Assembly: GCF_009002475.1 (NCBI RefSeq)
Contig: NZ_AP019860.1
Location: 6,276,501-6,340,500 of the forward strand
DNA length: 64,000 bases
Reading direction: 5' to 3'
Source of the DNA: Candidatus Uabimicrobium amorphum
GTDB taxonomy: Bacteria > Planctomycetota > Uabimicrobiia > Uabimicrobiales > Uabimicrobiaceae
The position numbers and the translations under genes were made by a program. Shown in pieces: positions 17,861 to 26,801 of the stretch (the first letter of the stretch is position 1; each line of letters opens with the position of its first letter). The notes under the pieces are model-generated. The model had not been told where the DNA came from and made no database searches. It worked only from the letters and a program-made list of their open reading frames with translations.

Positions 17861-18934
17861 ATGAAATATTTTGTCTTATGTATTTTTATGTTGTCCATTT
17901 TTACCTCAGCAGAAGGAGTTATGCTATTAGAGCATAAGGGAACCACAAATCCGGAGCAGGAGGGACTTACTCTAAAAACTTCTAACCTTGAGGGGTTATC
18001 TACTTCAGCTAAAGATGGTGGATGGTGTGTAACAGACAATAATAGTAAAGGCGGATGCTACTACCAGTATTCTTTTAATGACAAAGAGAAAAACTTACTA
18101 AAAGACCCTTCCAAAGGCTTTATCATGAGAATGGAAGTCAAGCTAATCGAGGGAAGTACGTATTTTAAAGTGGAAGTCAATACTGCCCCCGGAAAAAGAC
18201 AAGGGCCTATGTATATTGTTAAGTTAGTCGTGATAGGCAATCAAGTTCGCGCACAAATAGGTAACCGCGCAACACCTTACAGTAACGAATATACAATGGT
18301 TGATCATGCCGACAAATATCATTTATATGAGTTATATGCTGATCCAAAAACTCCGCAAGCCGATTTGTATGTGGATGGAGTAAAAAGAATAGAGAATGTA
18401 GGAGTTCGATATGACTCAGGTATACATGAAGCCTTTTTTGGTGCCGCGAGTGGGCCAGATAATGGCACCGCTTGTTTTAAACTTGTTCAGGTAGAAGCTC
18501 TTACGGATCGCCCAGAGTCGATCACCAATACTTCCCGAAGTATAAAAAGTTTTACCGGTTACAAAGAATGTCCAGAAAATGCAACAACCAGTTTGTGCAC
18601 TCTCAATTGTGGAAATGGTGTGGGAGGGACAGTGCGTATTACTGTTTATGGAAACGTACACGGAGATGGCGGAAGTATTTCTGTGGGTTATAAAGAATAC
18701 ATCGTAACGAACCCTCATAAAAGCCCACCAGTGGTAAAAAGAATCTGCGATTATAAAAGCAATAAACGAATAGGTTCTATGACGCATGTCAATGATATTG
18801 TTGCCGAAGTAGTGGGCAATTTCGTTGTTTTTAAAGCAGTCGTTGGCAATAACGGAACAAAACAGTACCTAAAATTGAATTATCTACTGGAAATTCGCGG
18901 GCATGTCACTTATATGAGATTTTATCCCGAATAG
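17861..18934 (+). CDS. Secreted protein with concanavalin-like (LamG-type) fold, putative
   Basis: 357 residues with a strong GGAGGG ribosome site and signal peptide MKYFVLCIFMLSIFTSAEG. Residues about 35-225 have the strand pattern of a laminin-G/concanavalin-like jelly roll: G-F-I-M-R-M-E-V-K-L, Y-H-L-Y-E-L-Y-A-D-P, A-D-L-Y-V-D-G-V-K-R-I, I-H-E-A-F-F-G-A-A-S-G-P. A second C-terminal beta domain (about 240-357) has four cysteines (C-P-E-N, L-C-T-L-N-C-G-N-G) that could form disulphides. Exported carbohydrate- or surface-binding is plausible but inferred from fold pattern only. First gene of a same-strand run of secreted proteins reaching 30.5 kb. Confidence 0.7.
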   Translation: MKYFVLCIFMLSIFTSAEGVMLLEHKGTTNPEQEGLTLKTSNLEGLSTSAKDGGWCVTDNNSKGGCYYQYSFNDKEKNLLKDPSKGFIMRMEVKLIEGSTYFKVEVNTAPGKRQGPMYIVKLVVIGNQVRAQIGNRATPYSNEYTMVDHADKYHLYELYADPKTPQADLYVDGVKRIENVGVRYDSGIHEAFFGAASGPDNGTACFKLVQVEALTDRPESITNTSRSIKSFTGYKECPENATTSLCTLNCGNGVGGTVRITVYGNVHGDGGSISVGYKEYIVTNPHKSPPVVKRICDYKSNKRIGSMTHVNDIVAEVVGNFVVFKAVVGNNGTKQYLKLNYLLEIRGHVTYMRFYPE

Positions 18935-18979
18935 AGTGAAAACATCAGATTTTGTTGATTATCAAACAAGGAGTAAGGA

Positions 18980-20956
18980 ATGAGAGTTATTATTTTTATG
19001 TTGTTTGTTATAACCACGGTTGTATGGGCTCATGACGAAGAGCAGATACGAATTGGGAATTTTGAGTTTTTAAAAATCAAAGTGAAAGACCTACTGAGTG
19101 TAAATGGTGAATTGCACGTAAATAAGATATATGGAAAAGATGGTGGAACCCTAGGTGCAAGTTCAACTGGAACTGTAGCGATCAAATGGAATGGTTGGGG
19201 GATGGTCGGAATAGATCATCAACCAACAAGCGGGTATAAACTTGCGGTTGGTGGGGCGAGTAAGTTTGTGGGGAAACTAGACGTGGATACAGGCAACAGT
19301 AGGCTAGGAGCGCATTTTAAAAGTAGTCATCAAGCCGGACCCTATATTCAAATGGGAGAGCACACCATTTTTGCGGAAGCCAAAAGAAAAGGAAGTATCT
19401 ACAGTCCATACAGTTTTTCCCTAACCTCTGACGCAGTGAGCCTTGTGTCGCGTAAAGAACCTCTGCACATAGTAGGCAGTGCTAAAATAGATGGTGAGTT
19501 GCATGTAAATAAGATACACGGAAAAGATGGCGGAACCCTGGGAGCAAGTTCAACCGGAAATATAGCGATTAAGTGGAATGGTTGGGGAATGGTCGGAATA
19601 GATCATCAACCAACAAACGGTTATAAACTTGCGGTTGGTGGAGCGAGTAAGTTTGTGGGGAAACTAGACGTGGATACAGGTAACAGTAGGCTAGGAGCGC
19701 ATTTTAAAAGTAGTCATCAAGCCGGACCCTATATACAAATGGGAGAGCACACCATTTTTGCGGAAGCACAAAGAAAAGGAAGTATCTACAGCCCATATAG
19801 TTTTTCCATAACCTCCGATGCTGTAAGCTTCGTGTCACGTAAAGTACCTCTGCATATATTAGGTAGTGCTAAAATAGATGGCGATGTTGGAATTGGGACA
19901 ACAACACCTTCTGCGAAACTACATGTTAATGGTTCAGCTAAGTTCGTTACTTATCCTCCGAATAATGTTGGTATACAAATAGGACATGAAAATGGCAATG
20001 CACCGTTTATTGGAAATCTAGGTGGTGATTATGGTCTAAACATAGTGACAAAGGGGGAAAAAAGAATACATGTTACTACTGACGGTTTTGTGCACGTACA
20101 CAGCAACTTGAATGTAAATGGCTCAGTTAAATTTGTTACTTATCCTTCGAATAATGTTGGTATACAAATAGGACACAAAAATGGCAATGCGCCATTTATT
20201 GGAAATCTAGGTGGCGATTATGGCCTAAGCATTATAACAAAGGGGGAAAAAAGAATACATGTTGCTACTGACGGTTTTGTGCACGTATACAGCAACTTGA
20301 ATGTAAATGGTATTCTAAATGTCACAAATGGATTAGAAGTAAAAGGTAAAAGTGACTTTCACAGCACAATTCAAACGAACAACAACGATATTTTATTGTA
20401 CACAGATACGGCTCATGGAGTAGGAGTTTATCACCCAGCAAAGCCATTTAATGGTTTTGCCAGTAGTGGTCCTGTTGTTTATGGTTACAACGGTGGTGCT
20501 CTTGGTACTACTGTAAGTGGACAAAAAGTTGCTTTGCAATGGAATAACAATAATCAGGTAGGAATCAATTGCAAACCACACCAACACTATGAGTTAGCGG
20601 TTAATGGTGAAGTAATTGCTACTGAAATAGTTGTTGAAAGTGGTTGGGCTGACTTCGTTTTTGATGATGATTACAAACTTATGCCTCTAGAGGAAGTTGA
20701 GCAGCAAATCAATAAAAACAAGCATCTTCCTGATATACCATCTGAAGAAGAGATAAAGGCCAAAGGGGTTCCTATAGGTAAAATGCAAGCTAAGTTACTA
20801 CAAAAAATTGAAGAGCTTACTTTGTATACAATAAATCAGGAAAAGAAAATCAAATTTCAAAATCAAAAAATGGGACTGCAAGACCAAAAAATTAAACTAC
20901 AAGATCAAAGAATTAAACTGTTAGAAAAACTTGTGAAAGAAATTAGCACAAAGTAA
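18980..20956 (+). CDS. Secreted tail-fibre-like modular repeat protein 1
   Basis: 658 residues, AAGGAG ribosome site, signal peptide MRVIIFMLFVITTVVWAHD. Two 129-residue repeats (387-bp period, bases about 19106-19880) are followed by modules with the G-[DN]-V-G-I-G-T-T-T-P-S-A-K-L-H-V-N-G signature typical of fibre-like proteins of Bacteroidota and phages, then repeated G-N-A-P-F-I-G-N-L-G-G-D-Y-G-L blocks. The last ~110 residues (WADFVFDDDYKLMPLEEVEQ onward, with H-L-P-D-I-P-S and M-Q-A-K-L-L-Q-K-I-E-E-L-T-L-Y) match a C-terminal module widespread in Bacteroidota secreted repeat proteins and end in a coiled coil (repeated Q-[ND]-Q-K-[IM]), which suggests a trimeric fibre. An extracellular adhesive or structural role is inference. 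Confidence 0.8.
   Translation: MRVIIFMLFVITTVVWAHDEEQIRIGNFEFLKIKVKDLLSVNGELHVNKIYGKDGGTLGASSTGTVAIKWNGWGMVGIDHQPTSGYKLAVGGASKFVGKLDVDTGNSRLGAHFKSSHQAGPYIQMGEHTIFAEAKRKGSIYSPYSFSLTSDAVSLVSRKEPLHIVGSAKIDGELHVNKIHGKDGGTLGASSTGNIAIKWNGWGMVGIDHQPTNGYKLAVGGASKFVGKLDVDTGNSRLGAHFKSSHQAGPYIQMGEHTIFAEAQRKGSIYSPYSFSITSDAVSFVSRKVPLHILGSAKIDGDVGIGTTTPSAKLHVNGSAKFVTYPPNNVGIQIGHENGNAPFIGNLGGDYGLNIVTKGEKRIHVTTDGFVHVHSNLNVNGSVKFVTYPSNNVGIQIGHKNGNAPFIGNLGGDYGLSIITKGEKRIHVATDGFVHVYSNLNVNGILNVTNGLEVKGKSDFHSTIQTNNNDILLYTDTAHGVGVYHPAKPFNGFASSGPVVYGYNGGALGTTVSGQKVALQWNNNNQVGINCKPHQHYELAVNGEVIATEIVVESGWADFVFDDDYKLMPLEEVEQQINKNKHLPDIPSEEEIKAKGVPIGKMQAKLLQKIEELTLYTINQEKKIKFQNQKMGLQDQKIKLQDQRIKLLEKLVKEISTK
19106..19880 (+). 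repeat. Two tandem 387-bp in-frame repeats
   Basis: Copy 1 starts at 19106 (GGTGAATTGCACGTAAATAA) and copy 2 at 19493 (GGTGAGTTGCATGTAAATAA); they are closely similar through CACATAGTAGGCAGTGCTAA. The period equals 129 codons exactly, so copy number changes keep the frame. Confidence 0.8.
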
Positions 20957-21221
20957 TCCAAAATAATTTTGATTTATTAGTGAAAATAGATTCACAATTA
21001 GCAACGAATATACTCGAAGATTTTGAAGATTATATTTTTCTTAGAAAAATAGTAGCAGAAAAAAATTATTTAAAATCATATTGGATAAATTCTAAGTGTA
21101 AATTTTGGACCGTCATCAATTGTTATGCTCGCGGTTTTCGACGCATAATATGACAATAAACGTTATGTTTATCGCTAGCAGCAAGAAAATGAACCCGGAT
21201 TAGTTAGAGGAAAAAGAAAAA

Positions 21222-24200
21222 ATGAAAACATTGTCAATATTATTTACATTTTTCATATTTATCGCACAAATACAAGCCGATACATCAACAATGGCCTTTA
21301 CCGACTTCACCAACTATGATGCCAACACCAAAAAAGCCACAGGTACTCTTTGGGATACCCAGGTAGAAGTAAGTAGCGAAAGTGGTGCCGTCTACAGGTT
21401 TGTCGATAATGCCACGACATTTGACCTGTCGGTTTTTTCTCCCAAATTAAAAACATCCGACTTTGTTGAAATTCTTGCTCACGGTAATAAAACAGTGTCG
21501 CGTAAGTGCAAAATTACCTTTAGCAAACCAGTATTGAATCCGATATTGCATTTTGCAGAGGTAGCATCGTTTGTAACCTTTGACAGCAATGTAACTATTG
21601 TGAAAAAAAGCGGTACTTTGCAAGTAGACAAAAACAAAGTTGTTGGTACATTTAACAATTTATACAATGGCGTATCGGGAAGATTTTACCATGTAGACGG
21701 GAGAAAACTTGCCGATAGTTATGGTACAGTACAACTTTTAGGAGAGTTTCGTACCATTAACTTTAGTGTTCAAAAAAACTTTGGTGGATCACATTCTGAT
21801 CACATACGACTACAAATAGGTCGCGAAGTTCTTGACGAAAAACAAGCCGCAGACTTATTTGGAGAAAAGAAAACACTTGCATTTGCAAATTTTGCAAGCC
21901 ATGACCAAACAGCAAAGAAAGTGGCGGGAACTATTGCCAATACAAAAATAACGATTAGTGGAGATGTCGTTTCAAAGTTTGAAAAGGACACAGATGTCTT
22001 TGACCTAGCATTGTTTTCTCCGAGAATAAAAAAAGCGCACTCCATAACCATCGAGGCACACGGAAATCGAACTGTTTCGCGCCGTTGTCAAATTACTTTT
22101 GATAAGGTCGTTGTAAATCCTATCTTTCACTTTGCAGGTCTGGCGTCTAATTTAACTTTTGACGAAAAAATTACTATTGTCAAAATTGGTGGTACTCTAC
22201 AAGTTAACCAAAACAAAGTTTTTGGCACACACACCAATACTTTAAATGGTGTTTCTGGCAGATTTTATTATGTGGATGGGAGAAAACTTGCCGATAGTTA
22301 TGGGACGGTGCAACTATTGGGAGCATTTACTTCTCTTAACTTCAACGTTCAAAAAAACTTTGGTGGGTCGCACGCTGATCTAATTCACATGCAAATAGGT
22401 CGTGAAGTGCTTACCGTAAGAGGGGCAATGGATTTACTAGGAGCAAGTATTTATAGCCCCAAAGAACAGCATGTAAATATCGACGGTCGCATAGTTCATA
22501 TCCGTGCAACAAATGAGTTCTCAAAAAGTACGGCAGCATTACTACTCGAAAACGATTATCGCAAGTGGTATCTCGCTTCACAATCAGGAAATTTTGTTCT
22601 TGGCAACTACGATTTAGACTATGATCTTTTCAGCATTGACAAAAATGGTAACGTGGGAATTGGGACAACGCCTTCTACTAAGCTACATGTTAATGGTACA
22701 AGCAAATTTACAGGAAAACTAGAGGTTAATGAATTAGTGGAGATTAAATCAACTTCTACTAGCGCAGTCCTTAATTTGATGAATGGCAAAGACAATAAAT
22801 GGCAAATAGGCGCTGGGGAAACTGGCTACTACATTTATGACATAAACAAAAAACATTTTGCGCTGTTTGCTCATAACAATGGTAGTGTGGGAATTGGAAC
22901 AACAACACCTTCTGCGAAACTACATGTTAATGGTACAAGCAAATTTACAGGAAAACTAGAAGTTAATGAATTAGTGGAGATTAAATCAACTTCTACTAGT
23001 GCAGTCCTTAATTTGATGAATGGCAAAGGCAATAAATGGCAAATAGGTGCTGGGGAAACTGGCTACTACATTTACGATATAAACAACAAAAATTATGCGC
23101 TATTTGCTAATAATAATGGTCATATTGGTATTGGCACAACAAACGTAGGTGAAAATGAAAAACTTCAAGTTGAAGGTAACGCGTTAGTAAATGGTCGCTT
23201 GGCTACAAAATGGGTAAATTTTGATGGTCTTAGTAAATGGGGTATCCAACCGCAAGAAAATAAAGCTTTGTACTTCTACAATAGAAATGGGCCGGACTCA
23301 ACAGTACCTTTTGCCATCACAAATAGTGGCGATGTTGGAATTGGGACAACAACACCTTCTGCGAAACTACATGTTAATGGTTCAGCTAAATTCGTTACTT
23401 ATGCTCCGAAGAATATTGGTGTTCAAATAGGTCAGGAAAACGGCAATGCACCGTTTATTGGAAATCTAGGTGGTGATTATGGTCTAAACATAGTGACAAA
23501 GGGGCAAAAAAGAATACATGTTGCTACGGATGGTTTTGTGCACGTATATAGCAACTTGAATGTAAATGGTATTCTCAATGTCACAAATGGATTAGAAGTA
23601 AAAGGTAAAAGTGGCTTTCACAGCACAATTCAAACGAACAACAACGATATTTTATTGTACACAGATGCGGCTCATGGAGTAGGAGTCTATCACCCAGCAA
23701 AGCCATTTAATGGCTTTTCCAGCAGTGGTCCTGTTGTTTATGGTTACAAAGGTGGTGCTCTTGGTACTACTGTAAGTGGACAAAAAGTTGCTTTGCAATG
23801 GAATGACAACAATCAGGTAGGGATCAATTGTAAACCTTTTGGACATTATGAATTGGCTGTTAATGGTGAAATTATTGCTACAAAAGGTTTAGAAGTAAAA
23901 GGCAAAAGTGACTTTCACAATACAGTTCAAATGAACAACAACGATATTTTATTGTACACAGATGCGGCTCATGGAGTAGGAGTCTATCACCCAGCAAAGC
24001 CATTTAATGGCTTTGCTAGCAGTGGTCCTGTTGTTTATGGTTACAAAGGTGGTGCTCTTGGTACTACTGTGAGTGGACAAAAAGTTGCTTTGCAATGGAA
24101 TGATAATAATCAGGTAGGAATCAATTGCAAACCTCACCAACACTATGAGTTAGCGGTTAATGGTGAAGTAATTGCTACTGAAATAGTGGTTGAAAGCGGT

Positions 24201-24491
24201 TGGGCGGACTTCGTTTTTGATGATGATTACAAACTTATGTCTCTAGAGGAAGTTGAGCAGAAAATCAAGAAAAATAGGCATCTTCCAGATATACCGTCAG
24301 AAAAAGACATAAAGGCAAATGGCGTTCCCGTAGGTCAAATGCAGGCTAAGTTACTACAAAAAATTGAAGAGCTTACTTTGTATACAATAAATCAGGAAAA
24401 GAAAATCAAATTTCAAAATCAAAAAATGGAACTGCAAGACCAAAAAATTAAACTGTTAGAAAAACTTGTGAAAGAAATTAGCACAAAGTAA
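21222..24491 (+). CDS. Secreted tail-fibre-like modular repeat protein 2
   Basis: 1089 residues, AGAGGAAAAAG ribosome site, signal peptide MKTLSILFTFFIFIAQIQA. Two ~200-residue beta-rich repeats open the mature protein (about 20-215 and 220-410): each has M-A-F-T-D-F/L-A-F-A-N-F, A-H-G-N-[KR]-T-V-S-R-[KR]-C, V-S-G-R-F-Y-x-V-D-G-R-K-L-A-D-S-Y and Q-I-G-R-E-V-L. These are followed by the same V-G-I-G-T-T modules, G-N-A-P-F-I-G-N-L blocks, duplicated D-I-L-L-Y-T-D-x-A-H-G-V-G-V-Y-H blocks and WADFVFDDDYKL C-terminal module as in the two neighbours. DNA identity with those neighbours is high over hundreds of bases, pointing to recent duplication or gene conversion. The two-repeat N-terminus is unique to this copy and may carry its binding specificity (inference). 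Confidence 0.8.
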   Translation: MKTLSILFTFFIFIAQIQADTSTMAFTDFTNYDANTKKATGTLWDTQVEVSSESGAVYRFVDNATTFDLSVFSPKLKTSDFVEILAHGNKTVSRKCKITFSKPVLNPILHFAEVASFVTFDSNVTIVKKSGTLQVDKNKVVGTFNNLYNGVSGRFYHVDGRKLADSYGTVQLLGEFRTINFSVQKNFGGSHSDHIRLQIGREVLDEKQAADLFGEKKTLAFANFASHDQTAKKVAGTIANTKITISGDVVSKFEKDTDVFDLALFSPRIKKAHSITIEAHGNRTVSRRCQITFDKVVVNPIFHFAGLASNLTFDEKITIVKIGGTLQVNQNKVFGTHTNTLNGVSGRFYYVDGRKLADSYGTVQLLGAFTSLNFNVQKNFGGSHADLIHMQIGREVLTVRGAMDLLGASIYSPKEQHVNIDGRIVHIRATNEFSKSTAALLLENDYRKWYLASQSGNFVLGNYDLDYDLFSIDKNGNVGIGTTPSTKLHVNGTSKFTGKLEVNELVEIKSTSTSAVLNLMNGKDNKWQIGAGETGYYIYDINKKHFALFAHNNGSVGIGTTTPSAKLHVNGTSKFTGKLEVNELVEIKSTSTSAVLNLMNGKGNKWQIGAGETGYYIYDINNKNYALFANNNGHIGIGTTNVGENEKLQVEGNALVNGRLATKWVNFDGLSKWGIQPQENKALYFYNRNGPDSTVPFAITNSGDVGIGTTTPSAKLHVNGSAKFVTYAPKNIGVQIGQENGNAPFIGNLGGDYGLNIVTKGQKRIHVATDGFVHVYSNLNVNGILNVTNGLEVKGKSGFHSTIQTNNNDILLYTDAAHGVGVYHPAKPFNGFSSSGPVVYGYKGGALGTTVSGQKVALQWNDNNQVGINCKPFGHYELAVNGEIIATKGLEVKGKSDFHNTVQMNNNDILLYTDAAHGVGVYHPAKPFNGFASSGPVVYGYKGGALGTTVSGQKVALQWNDNNQVGINCKPHQHYELAVNGEVIATEIVVESGWADFVFDDDYKLMSLEEVEQKIKKNRHLPDIPSEKDIKANGVPVGQMQAKLLQKIEELTLYTINQEKKIKFQNQKMELQDQKIKLLEKLVKEISTK

Positions 24492-24600
24492 TCCAAAATA
24501 ATTTTTATACTGCAGCGATTTTACATATTACAATTTTTACCTGAAGCTAAAGAGAATGTGCATGAAGTGAAGTAGGTCATTAAATTAAATTAAATACAAA

Positions 24601-24705
24601 TGGGCGTATCCGCCAAGAGCAGAAATCGCTTTATCCATATGCACATATTTTTCAAAAAAAAGCTGTTTAGTCGGATATTTGTATGCGGCGTGTCGGTTAC
24701 GCCCA
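24601..24705. repeat. Short element with inverted ends TGGGCGTA...TACGCCCA
   Basis: In the 466-bp gap between two fibre-like genes. The ends TGGGCGTATCCG and CGGTTACGCCCA are inverted with one mismatch over 12 bp. A 62-codon frame (24600-24788) crosses it but begins inside the repeat and has no ribosome site, so I treat this as an element and not a gene. The remainder of the gap shows nothing identifiable. Confidence 0.35.
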
Positions 24706-24957
24706 TAAAAAACTTACAGCAGAGAAAAAAAACGCAACAGCGTTTACACAACGTTGAAAAGTTATTGCAGCAATTGCTTCATGAGTAATTTTTGTTGAAT
24801 AGAATATTTTTCGAGCATAACAGTACAAAAACAAATCAGTTTTTATAGGAAATAGACTTCAGTTCCTGCGCTGCAGAAGAGATAAAAGTAACAAGTTGAT
24901 TGTCTCTGGATGAAATTAGTTAACATTTTTGAAATTTTTAAAACAGAAAGAAAAACT

Positions 24958-26784
24958 ATGTACAGAATTGTTATTTTTCTTTTTATTTTCAGTTTACTAT
25001 TAACTGCTCAGGAATTTAATAGTGATATTAAAATAAAGACAACAGGTAATAGTGCCAATCTTTACTTGTACAACGGAAAAGGTAACCAATGGCAAATAGG
25101 AGGAGGAGAGGCTGGTTGCTATCTTTACGACAGAGTAGGAAATAGATATACGTTCTTCTCTGATAACTCTGGACGAGTAGGCATCGGTACTACAAAACCT
25201 ACTGAAAAACTTCATGTTAGCGGAGATGTCAAAATAAAGACAACAGGTAATAGTGCCAATCTTTACTTGTACAACGGAAAAGGTAACCAATGGCAAATAG
25301 GAGGAGGAGAGGCTGGTTGCTATCTTTACGACAGAGTAGGAAATAGATATACGTTCTTCTCTGATAACTCTGGACGAGTAGGCATTGGTACTACAAAACC
25401 TACTGAAAAACTTCATGTTAGCGGAGATGTCAAAATAAAGACAACAGGTAATAGTGCCAATCTTTACTTGTACAACGGAAAAGGTAACCAATGGCAAATA
25501 GGAGGAGGAGAGGCTGGTTGCTATCTTTACGACAGAGTAGGAAATAGATATACGTTCTTCTCTGATAACTCTGGACGAGTAGGCATTGGTACTACAAAAC
25601 CTACTGCAAAACTGCATGTTCATGGCTCTGCTAAATTTGTTACCTATCCGGCAAATAATGTTGGCGTGCAAGTAGGTCACGAAAACGGCAATGCACCGTT
25701 TATTGGAAATCTAGGTGGTGATTATGGTCTAAACATAGTAACAAAGGGACAAAAAAGAATACATGTTGCTACCGATGGTTTTGTCCATGTATACAGTAAC
25801 TTAAATGTAAATGGTATTCTAAATGTCACAAATGAATTAGAAGTAAAAGGTAAAAGTGGCTTTCACAGCACAGTTCAAACGAACAACAACGATATTTTAT
25901 TGTACACAGATACGGCTCATGGAGTAGGAGTCTATCACCCAGCAAAGCCATTTAATGGCTTTTCCAGCAGTGGTCCTGTTGTTTATGGTTACAAAGGTGG
26001 TGCTCTTGGTACTACTGTAAGTGGACAAAAAGTTGCTTTGCAATGGAATGACCACAATCAGGTAGGGATCAATTGTAAACCTTTTGGACATTATGAATTG
26101 GCTGTTAATGGTGAAATTATTGCTACAAAAGGCTTAGAAGTAAAAGGCAAAAGTGACTTTCACAGTACAGTTCAAACGAACAACAACGATATTTTATTGT
26201 ACACAGATGCGGCTCATGGAGTAGGAGTTTATCACCCAGCAAAGCCATTTAATGGCTTTGCCAGTAGTGGTCCTGTTGTTTATGGTTACAAAGGTGGTGC
26301 TCTTGGTACTACTGTGAGTGGACAAAAAGTTGCTTTGCAATGGAATGATAATAATCAGGTAGGGATCAATTGCAAACCTCACCAAAACTACGAGTTGGCG
26401 GTGAATGGGCAAGTAATTGCTACCGAAATAGTGGTTGAAAGTGGTTGGGCGGACTTTGTTTTTGATGATGATTACAAACTTATGCCTCTAGAGGAAGTTG
26501 AGCAGCAAATCAATAAAAACAAGCATCTTCCTGATATACCATCTGAAGAAGAGATAAAGGCAAAAGGGGTTCCTATAGGTAAAATGCAAGCTAAGTTACT
26601 ACAGAAAATTGAAGAACTCACTTTGTATACCATTCAGCAAAACCAACAAATTAAGCAGCAAAATAAACAAATTCAGTTTTTAAAATTACAAAACGAAAAT
26701 CTTTATAAGAAAACTATGGAAATCTCTAATATAAAAAGACAAATAAAAAATATGCAAGAGATTCTAATACACGGAAATAAATAA
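24958..26784 (+). CDS. Secreted tail-fibre-like modular repeat protein 3
   Basis: 608 residues from the ATG at 24958, chosen because the signal peptide MYRIVIFLFIFSLLLTAQE starts there; an in-frame ATG 16 codons upstream would place a charged leader before it. Three tandem 67-residue repeats (K-I-K-T-T-G-N-S-A-N-L-Y-L-Y through H-V-S-G-D-V) are almost identical in DNA. Then follow the GNAPFIGNLGGDYGL block, two DILLYTD/GVGVYHPAKPFNGF blocks and the WADFVFDDDYKLMPLEEVEQ C-terminal module with a longer coiled-coil tail (I-Q-Q-N-Q-Q-I-K-Q-Q-N-K-Q-I). Shares most modules with the two upstream paralogues. Probably a trimeric surface or secreted fibre; ligand not known. Only 17 bp before the giant protein that follows, so the two are likely co-transcribed. 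Confidence 0.8.
   Translation: MYRIVIFLFIFSLLLTAQEFNSDIKIKTTGNSANLYLYNGKGNQWQIGGGEAGCYLYDRVGNRYTFFSDNSGRVGIGTTKPTEKLHVSGDVKIKTTGNSANLYLYNGKGNQWQIGGGEAGCYLYDRVGNRYTFFSDNSGRVGIGTTKPTEKLHVSGDVKIKTTGNSANLYLYNGKGNQWQIGGGEAGCYLYDRVGNRYTFFSDNSGRVGIGTTKPTAKLHVHGSAKFVTYPANNVGVQVGHENGNAPFIGNLGGDYGLNIVTKGQKRIHVATDGFVHVYSNLNVNGILNVTNELEVKGKSGFHSTVQTNNNDILLYTDTAHGVGVYHPAKPFNGFSSSGPVVYGYKGGALGTTVSGQKVALQWNDHNQVGINCKPFGHYELAVNGEIIATKGLEVKGKSDFHSTVQTNNNDILLYTDAAHGVGVYHPAKPFNGFASSGPVVYGYKGGALGTTVSGQKVALQWNDNNQVGINCKPHQNYELAVNGQVIATEIVVESGWADFVFDDDYKLMPLEEVEQQINKNKHLPDIPSEEEIKAKGVPIGKMQAKLLQKIEELTLYTIQQNQQIKQQNKQIQFLKLQNENLYKKTMEISNIKRQIKNMQEILIHGNK
25030..25614 (+). repeat. Three near-identical 201-bp in-frame tandem repeats
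   Basis: Units begin at 25030, 25231 and 25432 (AAAATAAAGACAACAGGTAA). Over the full unit, copies 1 and 2 differ by a single C/T (GGCATCGG versus GGCATTGG), and copies 2 and 3 appear identical until they diverge at CCTACTGAAA versus CCTACTGCAA. This near-identity implies very recent expansion or ongoing homogenisation. Confidence 0.9.
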
Positions 26785-26801
26785 CTATAGAGAGAAACAA
26801 T

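Noticed and set aside
24600..24788. 62-aa protein-coding gene
   Set aside because: Starts inside an inverted repeat, has no ribosome-binding site and no recognisable features.
25000..25680. 226-codon frame on the minus strand
   Set aside because: It is the antisense of the three 201-bp repeats, has no ribosome site or plausible protein character, and the plus-strand gene explains the region.
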